Of a stretch of DNA of 64,000 nt, positions 1 to 8,099 are shown one piece after another. The stretch covers positions 1,984,001 to 2,048,000 of the forward strand of contig CAWJMF010000002.1 in assembly GCA_963843945.1 (NCBI GenBank). Reading direction: 5' to 3'. The position numbers and the translations under genes are program-made. Under the pieces are notes generated by a model. The model searched no databases. It worked only from the letters and a program-made list of their open reading frames with translations, and had not been told where the DNA came from. The stretch is from CAWJMF01 sp963843945 (lineage in GTDB: Bacteria; Vulcanimicrobiota; Vulcanimicrobiia; Vulcanimicrobiales; Vulcanimicrobiaceae). Position 1 is the first letter of the stretch. Each line of letters begins with the position of its first letter.

Positions 1-642
1 GTGCACGCCGCCCGGCGTCAAGAACGCGGCCAGCAGCGAGCCGCCGAAGACGAGCCAAGGAAGACGGTTGCGCGCTGTCGAGGCCGCGTCGAGCTGCGCT
101 CCTAGCGCGTATGCGAGTGCGATGCACGGCGCGAAGAAGCCCGCCGCCGACAGATTGCACCAAACGATCGCGCACAGCGTCGCGAGCAGCGCGGCGCGCC
201 GCTTCGGGACGTCGACGTTGAGCACGAACGCCGCGGCGAGCAGCCACTCGAAGGCACCGCCTCCGGCGCGCAGGTTGCCCAGCAGCAGCGCCGCCGCCAG
301 TCCGGCCGCGGCGAAAGCGAGCAGTTCGGAGGCGTTCCGGCGCGCGCGCCGCTCGACCAGCGCCAGCGCCGCCACGATCGCGACCGCCGTCAGCAACTCC
401 AAGCCGGCAGAACCCGTCACGCGAACGGCGAGCGCCTCGAGCGCGTCGCGGAGCCAGCCGAAGGCGCCGGTGAACGCGCCCGGCGCCGAAAACGTTTCGG
501 CGCCCAGCACCGCCGTCGCGGCGAGGCTCGCGCCGGCTTTCTGACCCAGCCAAAGCTGCTCGCCGAGACCCGGTGCCGGAGTTGTCGAAAGGACCGAAGC
601 GAAGATCGAAGCGGCGAGCAGCACTCGCAGCACCCAGATCAT
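1..642 (-). CDS. Polytopic membrane protein, 3' end outside window
   Basis: An open frame starts with ATG at 640-642 and runs off the left edge without a stop, so at least 214 residues are present. The first residues (MIWVLRVLLAASIFA) form a membrane or signal segment, and several Ala/Leu-rich hydrophobic stretches follow. The end of the visible part (IVWCNLSAAGFFAPCIALAY, then LLAAFLTPGG) resembles the W-x-N-L...L-x-P-G pattern of GT-C type membrane transferases, but this is a weak similarity. Its start lies one base after the DUF192 stop, so it is translationally coupled to the pilus operon. Function not recognised. Confidence 0.6.
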   Translation of the reverse strand, partial: MIWVLRVLLAASIFASVLSTTPAPGLGEQLWLGQKAGASLAATAVLGAETFSAPGAFTGAFGWLRDALEALAVRVTGSAGLELLTAVAIVAALALVERRARRNASELLAFAAAGLAAALLLGNLRAGGGAFEWLLAAAFVLNVDVPKRRAALLATLCAIVWCNLSAAGFFAPCIALAYALGAQLDAASTARNRLPWLVFGGSLLAAFLTPGGVH

Positions 643-643
643 T

Positions 644-994
644 TCACTCCAGGATCAAACGATCGCCGACGAGGACGTCGCGCCCGACCTCCGGCCCCGC
701 GCCGAGTTCCACGACCGAAGCCGAGTCGCGGCACGAAAATGCCAACCGGTTCGGCTTGGCCGCGTGCACGATGCGCAGAACCTTTCCGTCTTTGTCCAGG
801 AAGTACAGATCGATCGTCGCGCGCATGCCCATGGTGTGCACGGCAGAGCATCCGTCGATCCAGAGGCCTTCGTCCGGCGAGACCGTCCCGTGCCGCAGCA
901 GTCCCACGCCGCGCGTCCAAAAATTCGTCGCGCGCGCGATGCGCGTGGCGATCACCTTTCCGTTGGTGCTGTTCCGCAAGACGTGAACGCTCAT
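644..994 (-). CDS. DUF192 family protein
   Basis: A 116-residue protein matching the small DUF192 family. The core GLWIDGCSAVHTMGMR (about residues 43-58), followed by a predicted strand (TIDLYFLDKDGKVL), is the family signature, and the length is typical. No signal peptide is visible, although many relatives are secreted. The biochemical role of DUF192 is unknown. It lies 10 bases after the upstream prepilin peptidase gene and one base before the next membrane protein, at the distal end of the Tad operon. This suggests a role linked to pilus assembly or simply co-transcription. Confidence 0.8.
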   Translation of the reverse strand: MSVHVLRNSTNGKVIATRIARATNFWTRGVGLLRHGTVSPDEGLWIDGCSAVHTMGMRATIDLYFLDKDGKVLRIVHAAKPNRLAFSCRDSASVVELGAGPEVGRDVLVGDRLILE

Positions 995-1004
995 GCGAGC
1001 CCCT

Positions 1005-1625
1005 TCACGTGTAGACGTTAAAGGTCAGCAGCGCCAAACCGATGGCACCCGCGAGATAAGGCGCGAACGCGATCGGTTCGCCCTTGCGTTTGCGAACGAG
1101 CGTCACCACGACCGCGACGACGCAAGCGCAGGCGAAGGCGAGGACCGCGACGGGCAAGCCCAGCACGGCGCCGCCGAGCGCGACCAATTTGACGTCACCC
1201 CAACCCATCCCCAGGCCCTTCGAGAGGAGCGCGGCCACGGCGAACGGCGCGGTAACGATCGCCGAGGAGAGGATGATGTGCCATTGCCGCGTTACCAGGG
1301 CGATCGCGAACACGATGATCAAGGGCACCACCGTGAAGTAATCCGGCACGATGCCGGAGCGCACGTCGCTGTACGAACTCGCCACCAGACCGACGCACAC
1401 GATGCCGATGATGAGCAGCGCCGGGATGGAGGCGCTGCGCCATGCGAGCCAGCCGCCCAGCAAACCGCTGCAGGCGATCAAGAGCGCGACGGGCGGACGG
1501 CCCGGCCGCGGACCGTCGTGGAAGGGCACGAAATCCCGGCAGATCGCGGCGCTAAACTGAATGCCCAAAAAGGCCGCGGACGCGTAGACGACCGCGCTGA
1601 CCGCGACGAGCCAGATCGGGCTCAT
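1005..1625 (-). CDS. A24 family prepilin peptidase (second copy)
   Basis: A 206-residue polytopic aspartyl peptidase of the type IV prepilin family, which cleaves the leader of Flp-type prepilins at the inner membrane. Both catalytic aspartates are visible: Asp87 in SYSDVRSGIVPD and Asp144 in GMGWGDVKL (GxGxGD motif). It lacks the N-terminal methyltransferase domain of PilD, as is usual for Tad systems. It overlaps the tadC stop by four bases (ATGA) and is the second A24 peptidase in this operon, the other being at 6244-6780. One enzyme may process Flp pilins and the other the pseudopilins, but that split is inference. Confidence 0.88.
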   Translation of the reverse strand: MSPIWLVAVSAVVYASAAFLGIQFSAAICRDFVPFHDGPRPGRPPVALLIACSGLLGGWLAWRSASIPALLIIGIVCVGLVASSYSDVRSGIVPDYFTVVPLIIVFAIALVTRQWHIILSSAIVTAPFAVAALLSKGLGMGWGDVKLVALGGAVLGLPVAVLAFACACVVAVVVTLVRKRKGEPIAFAPYLAGAIGLALLTFNVYT

Positions 1626-2488
1626 TTCGATAGATACTGTGCAACGACTCCGCCGAAGATCATCACGAACAGCGCCGGAAGCATGAATAGCGCCATCGGG
1701 ATGACCATCTTCGTCGGCATCAAGTTCGCGATCTCTTCGGCCCGGATGATGCGGCGGTTGCGCGTTTCGTCGGCGAGCTCTTCGAGGACTTGCGCGAGGT
1801 TCGAACCCAAACGCTCGGCTTGAACGATCGCCGTCACCGTCGTCGAGACTTGCTCTTGGCGGATGCGCGAGGCCATCGACTTGAGCGCGTCGGCGCGCGA
1901 GCGTCCGAGCCGGATCTCCGAGAGCACGGCTTTGATCTCTTCACCGAGGGGACCGACGGCGACTTCCTGCGCGTAGTTGAGCGCCGCGTTGAAGGCGAGA
2001 CCGGCTTGCACCGTCGACGCGAGCATGTCGAGCAAGTCCGGCAGCGCTCGTTGGATCGCGCGCTTGCGGCTCGTCACCGCCGACTTCAACTGCGAGAGCG
2101 GGAAGTACGCGCCGATGATCGTCAGCAGCAAAATGCCGCCCACGTAGAGGACGTCGAAATGCCCGAGATAGGTCGCGAGCGCCAGGCCGAACGTGAAGCC
2201 GAACGTGGCGCCGGCCACGATGCGCGCCCCGATCTGACCGGGCGTCACCTTATACCAGCCGGCCTCGAACAGCTGTTGCTGCAAGCGGGTCCGCTGCTCG
2301 TTGCTGAAGAGCCGGTCGAAGGCTTGCGCCCGCGTCGCACCGGGTTCCCACTTCAGACCCTCGAGTTCTTCGAGGCGCTTGGTGACGTCGCTCTTGCTCG
2401 GGACGAGCGAGATCGCAACGAGGCCGGTGGCCGTCGCGAAACCGATCGCGATGAACAAGATGATCAGGGGAAGTCCGAAGACATGCAT
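1622..2488 (-). CDS. tadC: Tad pilus assembly platform protein TadC
   Basis: A 288-residue GspF-domain inner-membrane protein, the second platform component of Tad/Flp pilus machines. It shows an N-terminal membrane segment (LPLIILFIAIGFATATGLVA), a second hydrophobic pair near residues 95-140, the cytoplasmic GspF helical domain with LPDLLDMLASTVQAGLAFNAA (the typical LPD...aGls..qAl pattern), and a C-terminal membrane helix (IPMALFMLPALFVMIFGGVV). Length and position directly after tadB are canonical. It overlaps the downstream peptidase by ATGA and follows tadB by 11 bases. Confidence 0.93.
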   Translation of the reverse strand: MHVFGLPLIILFIAIGFATATGLVAISLVPSKSDVTKRLEELEGLKWEPGATRAQAFDRLFSNEQRTRLQQQLFEAGWYKVTPGQIGARIVAGATFGFTFGLALATYLGHFDVLYVGGILLLTIIGAYFPLSQLKSAVTSRKRAIQRALPDLLDMLASTVQAGLAFNAALNYAQEVAVGPLGEEIKAVLSEIRLGRSRADALKSMASRIRQEQVSTTVTAIVQAERLGSNLAQVLEELADETRNRRIIRAEEIANLMPTKMVIPMALFMLPALFVMIFGGVVAQYLSK

Positions 2489-2499
2489 CGGCTAAACGC

Positions 2500-3360
2500 C
2501 TATACGTCGAATTGAAGAATGCGGTAGAGCGAGACGATGGCCAGGAACTCGAGGATCGCGACGATTCCGAGTGCGATCCAGCCCACCCGCGTGTAGAGCA
2601 GCGCGTGGCCCATTTCGCCTTGGGTGAAGACGACGAAACCGCCGACGAGCAGCGGGAGGCCGCCGATGATGAAGGCGCCGAAGCGCCCTTGAGCTGTCAG
2701 CGCCGACATCTTTCGAAAAACGCGCCGGCGATCGCGGATCGTGCTGGCGAGTTTCTCGAGGACCTTGGCCAAGTCGCCGCCCGTCGTCGACTGAACGCGA
2801 ACGACGCGCGAGAACATCGTCATCTCGTGGCTGGGCATGCTCGTCGAGAGTTCGTCGAGCGCGTCGACGATCGAAATTCCGATGTTGGTCCGCCCGATGA
2901 TGCGCATGAACTCGCGCCGCGCCGGGTCGGGGACTTCCTCGGTGACGAGGATGATCGCTTGGCGCAGGCCGAGACCGACGCGCAGCGCACCCGAGAGCAT
3001 GCGCAAGACGAGTTCGAGCTGCTGGACGAAATTGCTGATGCGCCGGTCGCCGCGCACGCGCAGATAAAACGATCCGGCAATGATCGAGAGTGCCAAGATC
3101 AGCGGAAGCAGTGCGATCGAGACCAACAGCGGCGTGCGGAAGACCAGCACGACGCCGACCCAGAGCACGACGCCCGCGCCGACGACGATCAGCGAGAACT
3201 CCTCGGCCTTGACCTGCATGTCGGCCCGGTCGAGGCGGTATTGGAAGCCCTTGCCGAACGTCTTGAACAGGCCCGAGACGTCGCCGCCCAAAGCGAAGAT
3301 GAGGAGCCCGAGGACTCCCACCACGCTGGCGCCGATCGCGTACGGGTAATAACTTACCAC
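2500..3360 (-). CDS. tadB: Tad pilus assembly platform protein TadB
   Basis: A 286-residue GspF-domain inner-membrane platform protein that pairs with TadC and the TadA ATPase to extrude the Flp pilus. Membrane segments are visible at about residues 5-25 and 60-100, followed by a cytoplasmic helical domain (FVQQLELVLRMLSGALRVGLG) and two C-terminal helices (GRFGAFIIGGLPLLVGGFVV). ATG at 3358-3360 overlaps the end of the upstream ATPase gene by seven bases, so the two are translationally coupled. Confidence 0.93.
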   Translation of the reverse strand: MVSYYPYAIGASVVGVLGLLIFALGGDVSGLFKTFGKGFQYRLDRADMQVKAEEFSLIVVGAGVVLWVGVVLVFRTPLLVSIALLPLILALSIIAGSFYLRVRGDRRISNFVQQLELVLRMLSGALRVGLGLRQAIILVTEEVPDPARREFMRIIGRTNIGISIVDALDELSTSMPSHEMTMFSRVVRVQSTTGGDLAKVLEKLASTIRDRRRVFRKMSALTAQGRFGAFIIGGLPLLVGGFVVFTQGEMGHALLYTRVGWIALGIVAILEFLAIVSLYRILQFDV

Positions 3361-5417
3361 AGCGTACCCGCGGACTGCATGCGCGCCAGCTCGCGGATGT
3401 CGAAGTCCACGCCGGACTCATCGAAGCGCGAAGCGTAGTGCGGCTGAACGCCGGTGTACTGGAACTCGCCGATCACTTTGCCGTCGGTGTCGAGCCCGCG
3501 CATCTGATAGCGCACCAGCTCCTGCATCGTGACCACGTCGCCTTCCATGCCGACCACTTCGGAGATGCTGGTCACCTTGCGGGTACCGTCTTTGAGACGG
3601 GCGATCTGAATGATCGCGTCCACGGCCGAGGCGACTTGTTCGCGGATCGCGCGCACCGGCAGGTCGAAGCCGGCCATCAACACGAGCGTCTCCAAACGCG
3701 AGAGCGCGTCGCGCGGGGTGTTCGCGTGGAGCGTGGTCAGCGAACCGTCGTGACCGGTATTCATCGCCTGCAACATGTCGAGCGCTTCGCCGCCGCGGCA
3801 CTCGCCGACCACGATCCGGTCCGGGCGCATACGCAGCGAGTTGCGAACCAGATCTCGAATCGTGATTTGCCCTCGCCCCTCGAGGTTGGCCGGGCGCGAC
3901 TCGAGCCGGACCACGTGGTCCTGTCCCAGGCTGAGTTCCGCCGCGTCCTCGATGGTGACGATGCGTTCCGAGTTCGGGATGTAGTTGGACAAGATGTTGA
4001 GGAAGGTCGTCTTACCGGAACCGGTACCGCCGCTGACCAGAATGTTGAGCCGCGACTGGACCATCGCGCGCAGCAGCCCGACGCACTCCGGCGTGACCGA
4101 GCCGTACTTGAGCAGGTCGTCCATCGTCAGGCGGCGCGTACCGAAACGCCGGATGGTCAGCGTCGAGCCGTCGAGCGCGAGCGGCTCGATGATCGCGTTG
4201 ACGCGCGAGCCGTCGGCTAAGCGGGCGTCGACCATCGGCGAGGCTTCGTCGATGCGCCGTCCCAGCGGAGCGATGATGCGTTCGATGATCGTGCGCAGGT
4301 GGCGTTCGTCGTTGAAGCGCCGGTCGGTGAGCGAGAGTTTGCCGCTGCGCTCGACGTAGATCGTCTCGGGCCCGTTGACCATGATTTCGCTGACCGCCGG
4401 GTCGCGCATGAGATCCTCGAGCGGTCCGAGACCGAGGACTTCGTCGATGATCTCTTGTTGGAGCTCGGCACGCTCTTCGGCGTTGTCGATCTCGGGGCGC
4501 TCGGCGAGCAACTGCGCGGTGACTTCGGCGATCTGCGAACGCAGCTCGGCCAGCTTCTGACCGTCGGTGTGCGCGCGGCTCGCCGCGACGACGTCGATGC
4601 GTTTGGTAATCTGTTCGTGAACTTCGGCCTTGAGCCGGTTGCGCGCTTCGTTCGGCTGACGGTAGGCCTTCGGCTCCATCTGGCCGTTCGAGGAGAGTCC
4701 GCCGGGCGTGGAGGCCGTCGAGCCGATCGGCACGGAGGCCGAGGAGCGTAATTGACTCAGCGGCGCTTCGGCCGCGATTTCGCCGAAACGCTTGGCGAGC
4801 AGTTCGATCGCACGCGGGTAGTTGCGATCGGCCTTGACGGGTACTTCGCCGACGACCGTTCCGCCTAGCGCCTTCTCGAGTTCGCGCGCGGTGATTTCCG
4901 CGCGTCCGCTGCGCAGGTTGGTGACGATCCAGACGCGCCCGAGCGGGACGCCGAACTTCTGCAAGTCCCCGATCAACGTGCGCGCGGCCGCGGTCCCGAG
5001 CAGATTCGGTTCGAGAACGATCACGAAGCGGGTCGCGCGCGTGACGAAGGGCCGGACCGCGGAACTGAACGGCGTCGGCGTGTCGACGATGACCAGGTCG
5101 TGCTGGCGTACCAGCTTGTCGACTAGCGCGTCGACTTCGTCCACGCGGAGGGCATACGCGTTGTCGATCGTGTCGGTGAGTTCGACCGCCGTCATCCCGC
5201 CGGTTTGAATGACCGAGTAAACGCCGATCGAGCGATTCGCGTCGAGCTGACGCACGGAGTCGAGCAAAACGGAGAGCGTCCGCCGCCCCGAGAGATCGCC
5301 GTCGACGATCGCGACGTGACTGCCGTTGCGCCGGATTTGACGCGCCGTCTCGACGGAGAGGGTCGTCGCGCCCGATCCGCCCTTGGCGTTGATGACGACG
5401 ACGATAGGAGCGCTCAT
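3354..5417 (-). CDS. tadA: TadZ-TadA fusion: MinD-like localiser plus secretion ATPase
   Basis: A 687-residue fusion of two proteins that are usually separate. Residues 1 to about 215 are a CpaE/TadZ-type MinD-like domain with a deviant Walker A (KGGSGATT, residues 12-19, lacking the second lysine), DGDLSGRR and a switch-like VDTPTP. A Ser/Gly-rich linker (about 215-260) leads to a CpaF/TadA domain of the VirB11/GspE family: Walker A SGGTGSGKTT near residue 460, an acidic IEDAAEL box, Walker B/His box GECRGGEALDMLQAMNTGHDG and TTLHAN. TadZ marks the assembly site and TadA powers pilus extrusion. The gene overlaps cpaB by four bases upstream and tadB by seven downstream. No frameshift lies at the junction, so the fusion is genuine in this sequence. 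Confidence 0.93.
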   Translation of the reverse strand: MSAPIVVVINAKGGSGATTLSVETARQIRRNGSHVAIVDGDLSGRRTLSVLLDSVRQLDANRSIGVYSVIQTGGMTAVELTDTIDNAYALRVDEVDALVDKLVRQHDLVIVDTPTPFSSAVRPFVTRATRFVIVLEPNLLGTAAARTLIGDLQKFGVPLGRVWIVTNLRSGRAEITARELEKALGGTVVGEVPVKADRNYPRAIELLAKRFGEIAAEAPLSQLRSSASVPIGSTASTPGGLSSNGQMEPKAYRQPNEARNRLKAEVHEQITKRIDVVAASRAHTDGQKLAELRSQIAEVTAQLLAERPEIDNAEERAELQQEIIDEVLGLGPLEDLMRDPAVSEIMVNGPETIYVERSGKLSLTDRRFNDERHLRTIIERIIAPLGRRIDEASPMVDARLADGSRVNAIIEPLALDGSTLTIRRFGTRRLTMDDLLKYGSVTPECVGLLRAMVQSRLNILVSGGTGSGKTTFLNILSNYIPNSERIVTIEDAAELSLGQDHVVRLESRPANLEGRGQITIRDLVRNSLRMRPDRIVVGECRGGEALDMLQAMNTGHDGSLTTLHANTPRDALSRLETLVLMAGFDLPVRAIREQVASAVDAIIQIARLKDGTRKVTSISEVVGMEGDVVTMQELVRYQMRGLDTDGKVIGEFQYTGVQPHYASRFDESGVDFDIRELARMQSAGTLW

Positions 5418-6247
5418 ATGCCCTGTGCGGTAATCTTGTCGCCGTCGATCATCTGCACCGGCGAACGCACGCCGGGAATGCGCGCCGGCACGGCCGGCGG
5501 CGGAACGTTGGCGGGTTTCGCCGCCCCGCCGCCGCTTTGACCGAGATCGTTGAAGGTGAGTTCGTCGGCCGGCAGCGAGCGCACCGATTCTTGCGGCGAG
5601 CGCAGCGCCAGGCGCAGCGTCGTGTTGAGGTCGGCCGTCGTGAGCAGCTTCGCCTGGTCCGCCGTGACGCCGACGGTGATCGTTCCCGGGTTCGTGTTGT
5701 CGGGCGACGGCGTCGCGCCGGCTTCATCGAGCGAGGTATTGATCGCGAGGATGATCGCGCCGCGGATGATCGCCATCGTACGCGGCGGCTTGCCTTGACC
5801 GCGCGGCACGGAGGCCAGGATGTCGACCCGGTCGCCGGGCTGGATCAGACCGGAGACTGCCTTGATGCGGTCGCCCGGGATCGTGATCGCGCGTTCGCCC
5901 GGCTTGAGCCGGACGGTGAGCCCGACCTCGGCCGGCCGGCCGACCTTGGTCTCGGTGATCGTCGAACCCGAGGGAATCGTGATCAGCGCGATGTCACCCT
6001 CGGCCTGCTTCGGATCGCTCAGCGCGCCCGGTTCGACTTCGTTGCCGGGCCGAACCGTGCGGGTGAGCATGTCGGGAGTGATTTTGGCGCGCGCCGGAAT
6101 GTCGCGGTTAGCCACGATGATCGGACGGTTCTCGACCTGCTGGACCTGCTGTTGCTGCTGGATCGAGGAGAGGTAGCGCAACGTCAGGATGCCCGTCCCG
6201 ATGGCGAGCACGACGGCGACGAGAAGAGTAATGCGGCGAGTGTTCAC
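5414..6247 (-). CDS. cpaB: Flp pilus assembly protein CpaB/RcpC
   Basis: A 277-residue periplasmic protein anchored by one N-terminal helix (ITLLVAVVLAIGTGILTLRYL, about residues 6-26). A glutamine-rich spacer is followed by a SAF domain (ANRDIPARAKITPDML...) and the RcpC/CpaB domain (KPGERAITIPGDRIKAVSGLIQPGDRVDIL). CpaB/RcpC proteins act with the secretin in the envelope-spanning Tad channel. Both ends overlap neighbours (ATGA with tadZ-tadA, four bases with the upstream peptidase), showing a tight operon. Confidence 0.93.
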   Translation of the reverse strand: MNTRRITLLVAVVLAIGTGILTLRYLSSIQQQQQVQQVENRPIIVANRDIPARAKITPDMLTRTVRPGNEVEPGALSDPKQAEGDIALITIPSGSTITETKVGRPAEVGLTVRLKPGERAITIPGDRIKAVSGLIQPGDRVDILASVPRGQGKPPRTMAIIRGAIILAINTSLDEAGATPSPDNTNPGTITVGVTADQAKLLTTADLNTTLRLALRSPQESVRSLPADELTFNDLGQSGGGAAKPANVPPPAVPARIPGVRSPVQMIDGDKITAQGI

Positions 6248-6780
6248 AGAGGCAGCCTCAAGAATGGTGCGGCGGTGTGGGACAGGGCCACGGCGACCGC
6301 GCCCGTCGCGATCGCGACCGCGTACGGGAGGGTTACGGATTCCTTCGGGGTTACCGCGACCGTGCCCTTATAGGCAAGCGGGCGTAACAAGAGTGTGACG
6401 GAGGCCAGGACGCTGCGCAAGCGCCCCGAGGCCGTCGCGACGACGAGCGCCAGGACGCCCCCGCCTAGCGCCGTGTAGATCAAGAACGGGACCGCGTCCG
6501 GAAAGCCGAAGGCGGCGGCCGAGGCCGCCGCCAGCTTGACGTCGCCGCCGCCGAGCCAGCCCATCGAAAACGCCAGAAAACCCAGGAACAGCACGACCGC
6601 GAGCGCGACGAGCGACGCCCCGAGTTCGCGCCAGCCGTGCAGCGCGTGAAAGCCGAGCGCGGAGACGGCGAGCAGTCCCGTCAGCCAATTCGGGATGCGG
6701 CGCGTCGTCACGTCGGTCGCAACGGCGACGGCGCACGCCGCCAGGACGAACCAAATGGCGAGGGTCACGCGCCGGCGCAT
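6244..6780 (-). CDS. cpaA: Tad prepilin peptidase CpaA/TadV
   Basis: A 178-residue A24 aspartyl peptidase that cleaves Flp prepilins after the conserved Gly of the G/xxxxEY motif. Catalytic aspartates are Asp23 (ATDVTTRRIPNWL) and Asp80 (WLGGGDVKL), and about six membrane helices are predicted. It sits directly after the second Flp pilin gene (15-base gap) and overlaps cpaB, the classical cpaA position. The operon contains a further A24 peptidase at 1005-1625. Confidence 0.92.
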   Translation of the reverse strand: MRRRVTLAIWFVLAACAVAVATDVTTRRIPNWLTGLLAVSALGFHALHGWRELGASLVALAVVLFLGFLAFSMGWLGGGDVKLAAASAAAFGFPDAVPFLIYTALGGGVLALVVATASGRLRSVLASVTLLLRPLAYKGTVAVTPKESVTLPYAVAIATGAVAVALSHTAAPFLRLPL

Positions 6781-6795
6781 CCGGGAAAGAGAAAG

Positions 6796-6972
6796 CTATT
6801 GCTCGACGTTCGCGATCGCACTAGCCGACGGCCCCAACACTCCATTTTGCGCGCTTCCGAAATAGACGAGGGCCGAGATCGCCGCGAGGGCGACGAGTCC
6901 GATGATGAGCGCATATTCAACAAGCCCTTGCCCGCGCCGGTCCTTCGCAATCGATCGGGATTTTCTAACCAT
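6796..6972 (-). CDS. Flp-type pilin, second copy
   Basis: A 58-residue prepilin (ATG at 6970-6972, TAG at 6796-6798). It starts MVRKSRSIAKDRRGQGLVEYAL, the class IVb/Flp signature: a short basic leader, then G/QGLVEYALI with the conserved Glu-Tyr, then a single hydrophobic helix (IIGLVALAAISALVYFG) and a short polar tail. Cleavage by CpaA is expected after the Gly of RRG. It lies downstream of a hairpin terminator that separates it from the first pilin gene, so it is probably expressed at a lower level as a minor pilin. The mature part has little similarity to the first pilin outside the signature. Confidence 0.88.
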   Translation of the reverse strand: MVRKSRSIAKDRRGQGLVEYALIIGLVALAAISALVYFGSAQNGVLGPSASAIANVEQ

Positions 6973-7033
6973 GGACGGCGCCTCGCAGCGATAAGGACCT
7001 GAGGGTTCATTCGAACGTCGCTCTGCGGTTCGA

Positions 7034-7090
7034 TAAAAAAGACGGGAAGAAAACGAAGGCCTCCGCAGCTGCTCGGCAGCCGCGGAGGCC
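7034..7090 (-). terminator. Intrinsic terminator/attenuator after the major pilin gene
   Basis: A perfect 9-bp inverted repeat (GGCCTCCGC at 7058-7066 with GCGGAGGCC at 7082-7090) encloses a further short GCTG/CAGC pairing. On the minus strand the stem is followed by a T-rich tract (7034-7057, ending in six T). It begins 15 bases after the pilin stop. Most transcripts from the first pilin would end here, with read-through feeding the assembly genes. Confidence 0.75.
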
Positions 7091-7104
7091 GGATCTGTCC
7101 GGGT

Positions 7105-7269
7105 TTAGCTGAGCTGGGTGGCCGCGTTGTTCAGCGTGTTGCTGGCCTTACCGCCGAGGAGTCGCAGGGCCGCGATCGCGACGATCGAGACCAGAGCGAT
7201 GATCAGGGCGTATTCGACGAGGCCCTGGCCGTCGTCATTGCGGAGCATGGCGGTGAAATTCTTAAGCAC
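7105..7269 (-). CDS. flp: Major Flp-type pilin
   Basis: A 54-residue Flp prepilin starting at GTG (7267-7269) with a strong AAGGAG ribosome site five bases upstream. The leader is VLKNFTAMLRNDDG, followed by the processing motif QGLVEYALI (Glu and Tyr at +5/+6 after the Gly), a hydrophobic helix (IALVSIVAIAALRLL) and a short tail ending NNAATQLS. Its strong ribosome site, promoter-proximal position and downstream terminator mark it as the abundant structural subunit of the Tad pilus. Confidence 0.92.
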   Translation of the reverse strand: MLKNFTAMLRNDDGQGLVEYALIIALVSIVAIAALRLLGGKASNTLNNAATQLS

Positions 7270-7316
7270 GGGTTCTCCTTGAAAGTGGTGAGGTGAGTGT
7301 GAGTGAGTGGGGGAGC

Positions 7317-8099
7317 CTACAGATCTTCCCTAGGTATTTGATCGGACGGGACGGTGACGTTCCAGTTAGGCTGCGTCATCACAATCTGTGCCGTTCGTGT
7401 CGTGACTCCGGGCACTGATGAAACGACGACGTTGATAATGGAACCCGTGTACCATCCGGGCGCTACCGATACGTCCGCATGAAAGCGGCCGTCGGCGTCG
7501 GTTGAGGTGATCGATCGGCTGAGCACCACATCCGGAAGCCATTTGCTCGGCGTCTGGACCAACGTTATGGTTATCGGCAGATTTGCCGGGGCTTTACCGT
7601 CCACCAAAACCCGGAACTGTCCGGGTTTCTGCGTGACCGACAAAACGCTGACCGCACCCGAGGCGCGTCCCGGGAGCCGGCCCGGTCCGTTCGGGTTGAC
7701 GACGACGACGGGAGACTGCCCCGTTCCAGGGTTCGCCGGATATTTCGCGGCGATCTGGCGGAGGCGGTCGACGAACTGCTCCGAGACGTAGATCTCGTCA
7801 AGGTAGAAGTACGGCGGCCAACCCGTCATCGACTCGGTGTTGGCGTTCACTTGAAACAGCACGTTCGAGGGCCGGACCAGGACGGTAACGCCCGGCCGGT
7901 AGAGCGAGACGGCGTTCTCCGGGCCCAAGTACGCGTACCTGTAGCCCAGCTCGGCTGCGACTTTGGAGAGCGCGTACCCCTCCTCCGCCCTGACCGCGGC
8001 CGGAGCCAGGGTCGAGAGGAAGATGGCTAGGGCGGCGCCTACCGCGAGACGATTCAAGAGTTCCCTCCGCTTCCGCACTCTATGCGTTGGGCTATCCAA
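7317..8099 (-). CDS. Secreted protein with copper-amine-oxidase N-like domain, Tad-linked
   Basis: A 260-residue exported protein. The N-terminus has a basic region and a hydrophobic core ending APAAVRA (likely cleavage before EEGYAL, about residue 38). Residues 40-125 (LSKVAAELGYRYAYLGPENAVSLYRPG...YFYLDEIYVSEQFVDRL) resemble the stalk-like copper amine oxidase N-terminal domain. Residues 170-260 form a beta-rich Ig-like domain (DADGRFHADVSVAPGWYTG). It is first in the minus-strand pilus operon, 47 bases before the major pilin and divergent from the secretin, so a surface or periplasmic role in pilus function is likely. No enzymatic motif is seen. Confidence 0.75.
   Translation of the reverse strand: MDSPTHRVRKRRELLNRLAVGAALAIFLSTLAPAAVRAEEGYALSKVAAELGYRYAYLGPENAVSLYRPGVTVLVRPSNVLFQVNANTESMTGWPPYFYLDEIYVSEQFVDRLRQIAAKYPANPGTGQSPVVVVNPNGPGRLPGRASGAVSVLSVTQKPGQFRVLVDGKAPANLPITITLVQTPSKWLPDVVLSRSITSTDADGRFHADVSVAPGWYTGSIINVVVSSVPGVTTRTAQIVMTQPNWNVTVPSDQIPREDL

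Noticed and set aside
68..544. A long open frame on the plus strand at the left edge
   Set aside because: It is Ser/Ala/Arg-rich with no motif and lies opposite the hydrophobic minus-strand membrane protein that is coupled to the DUF192 gene.
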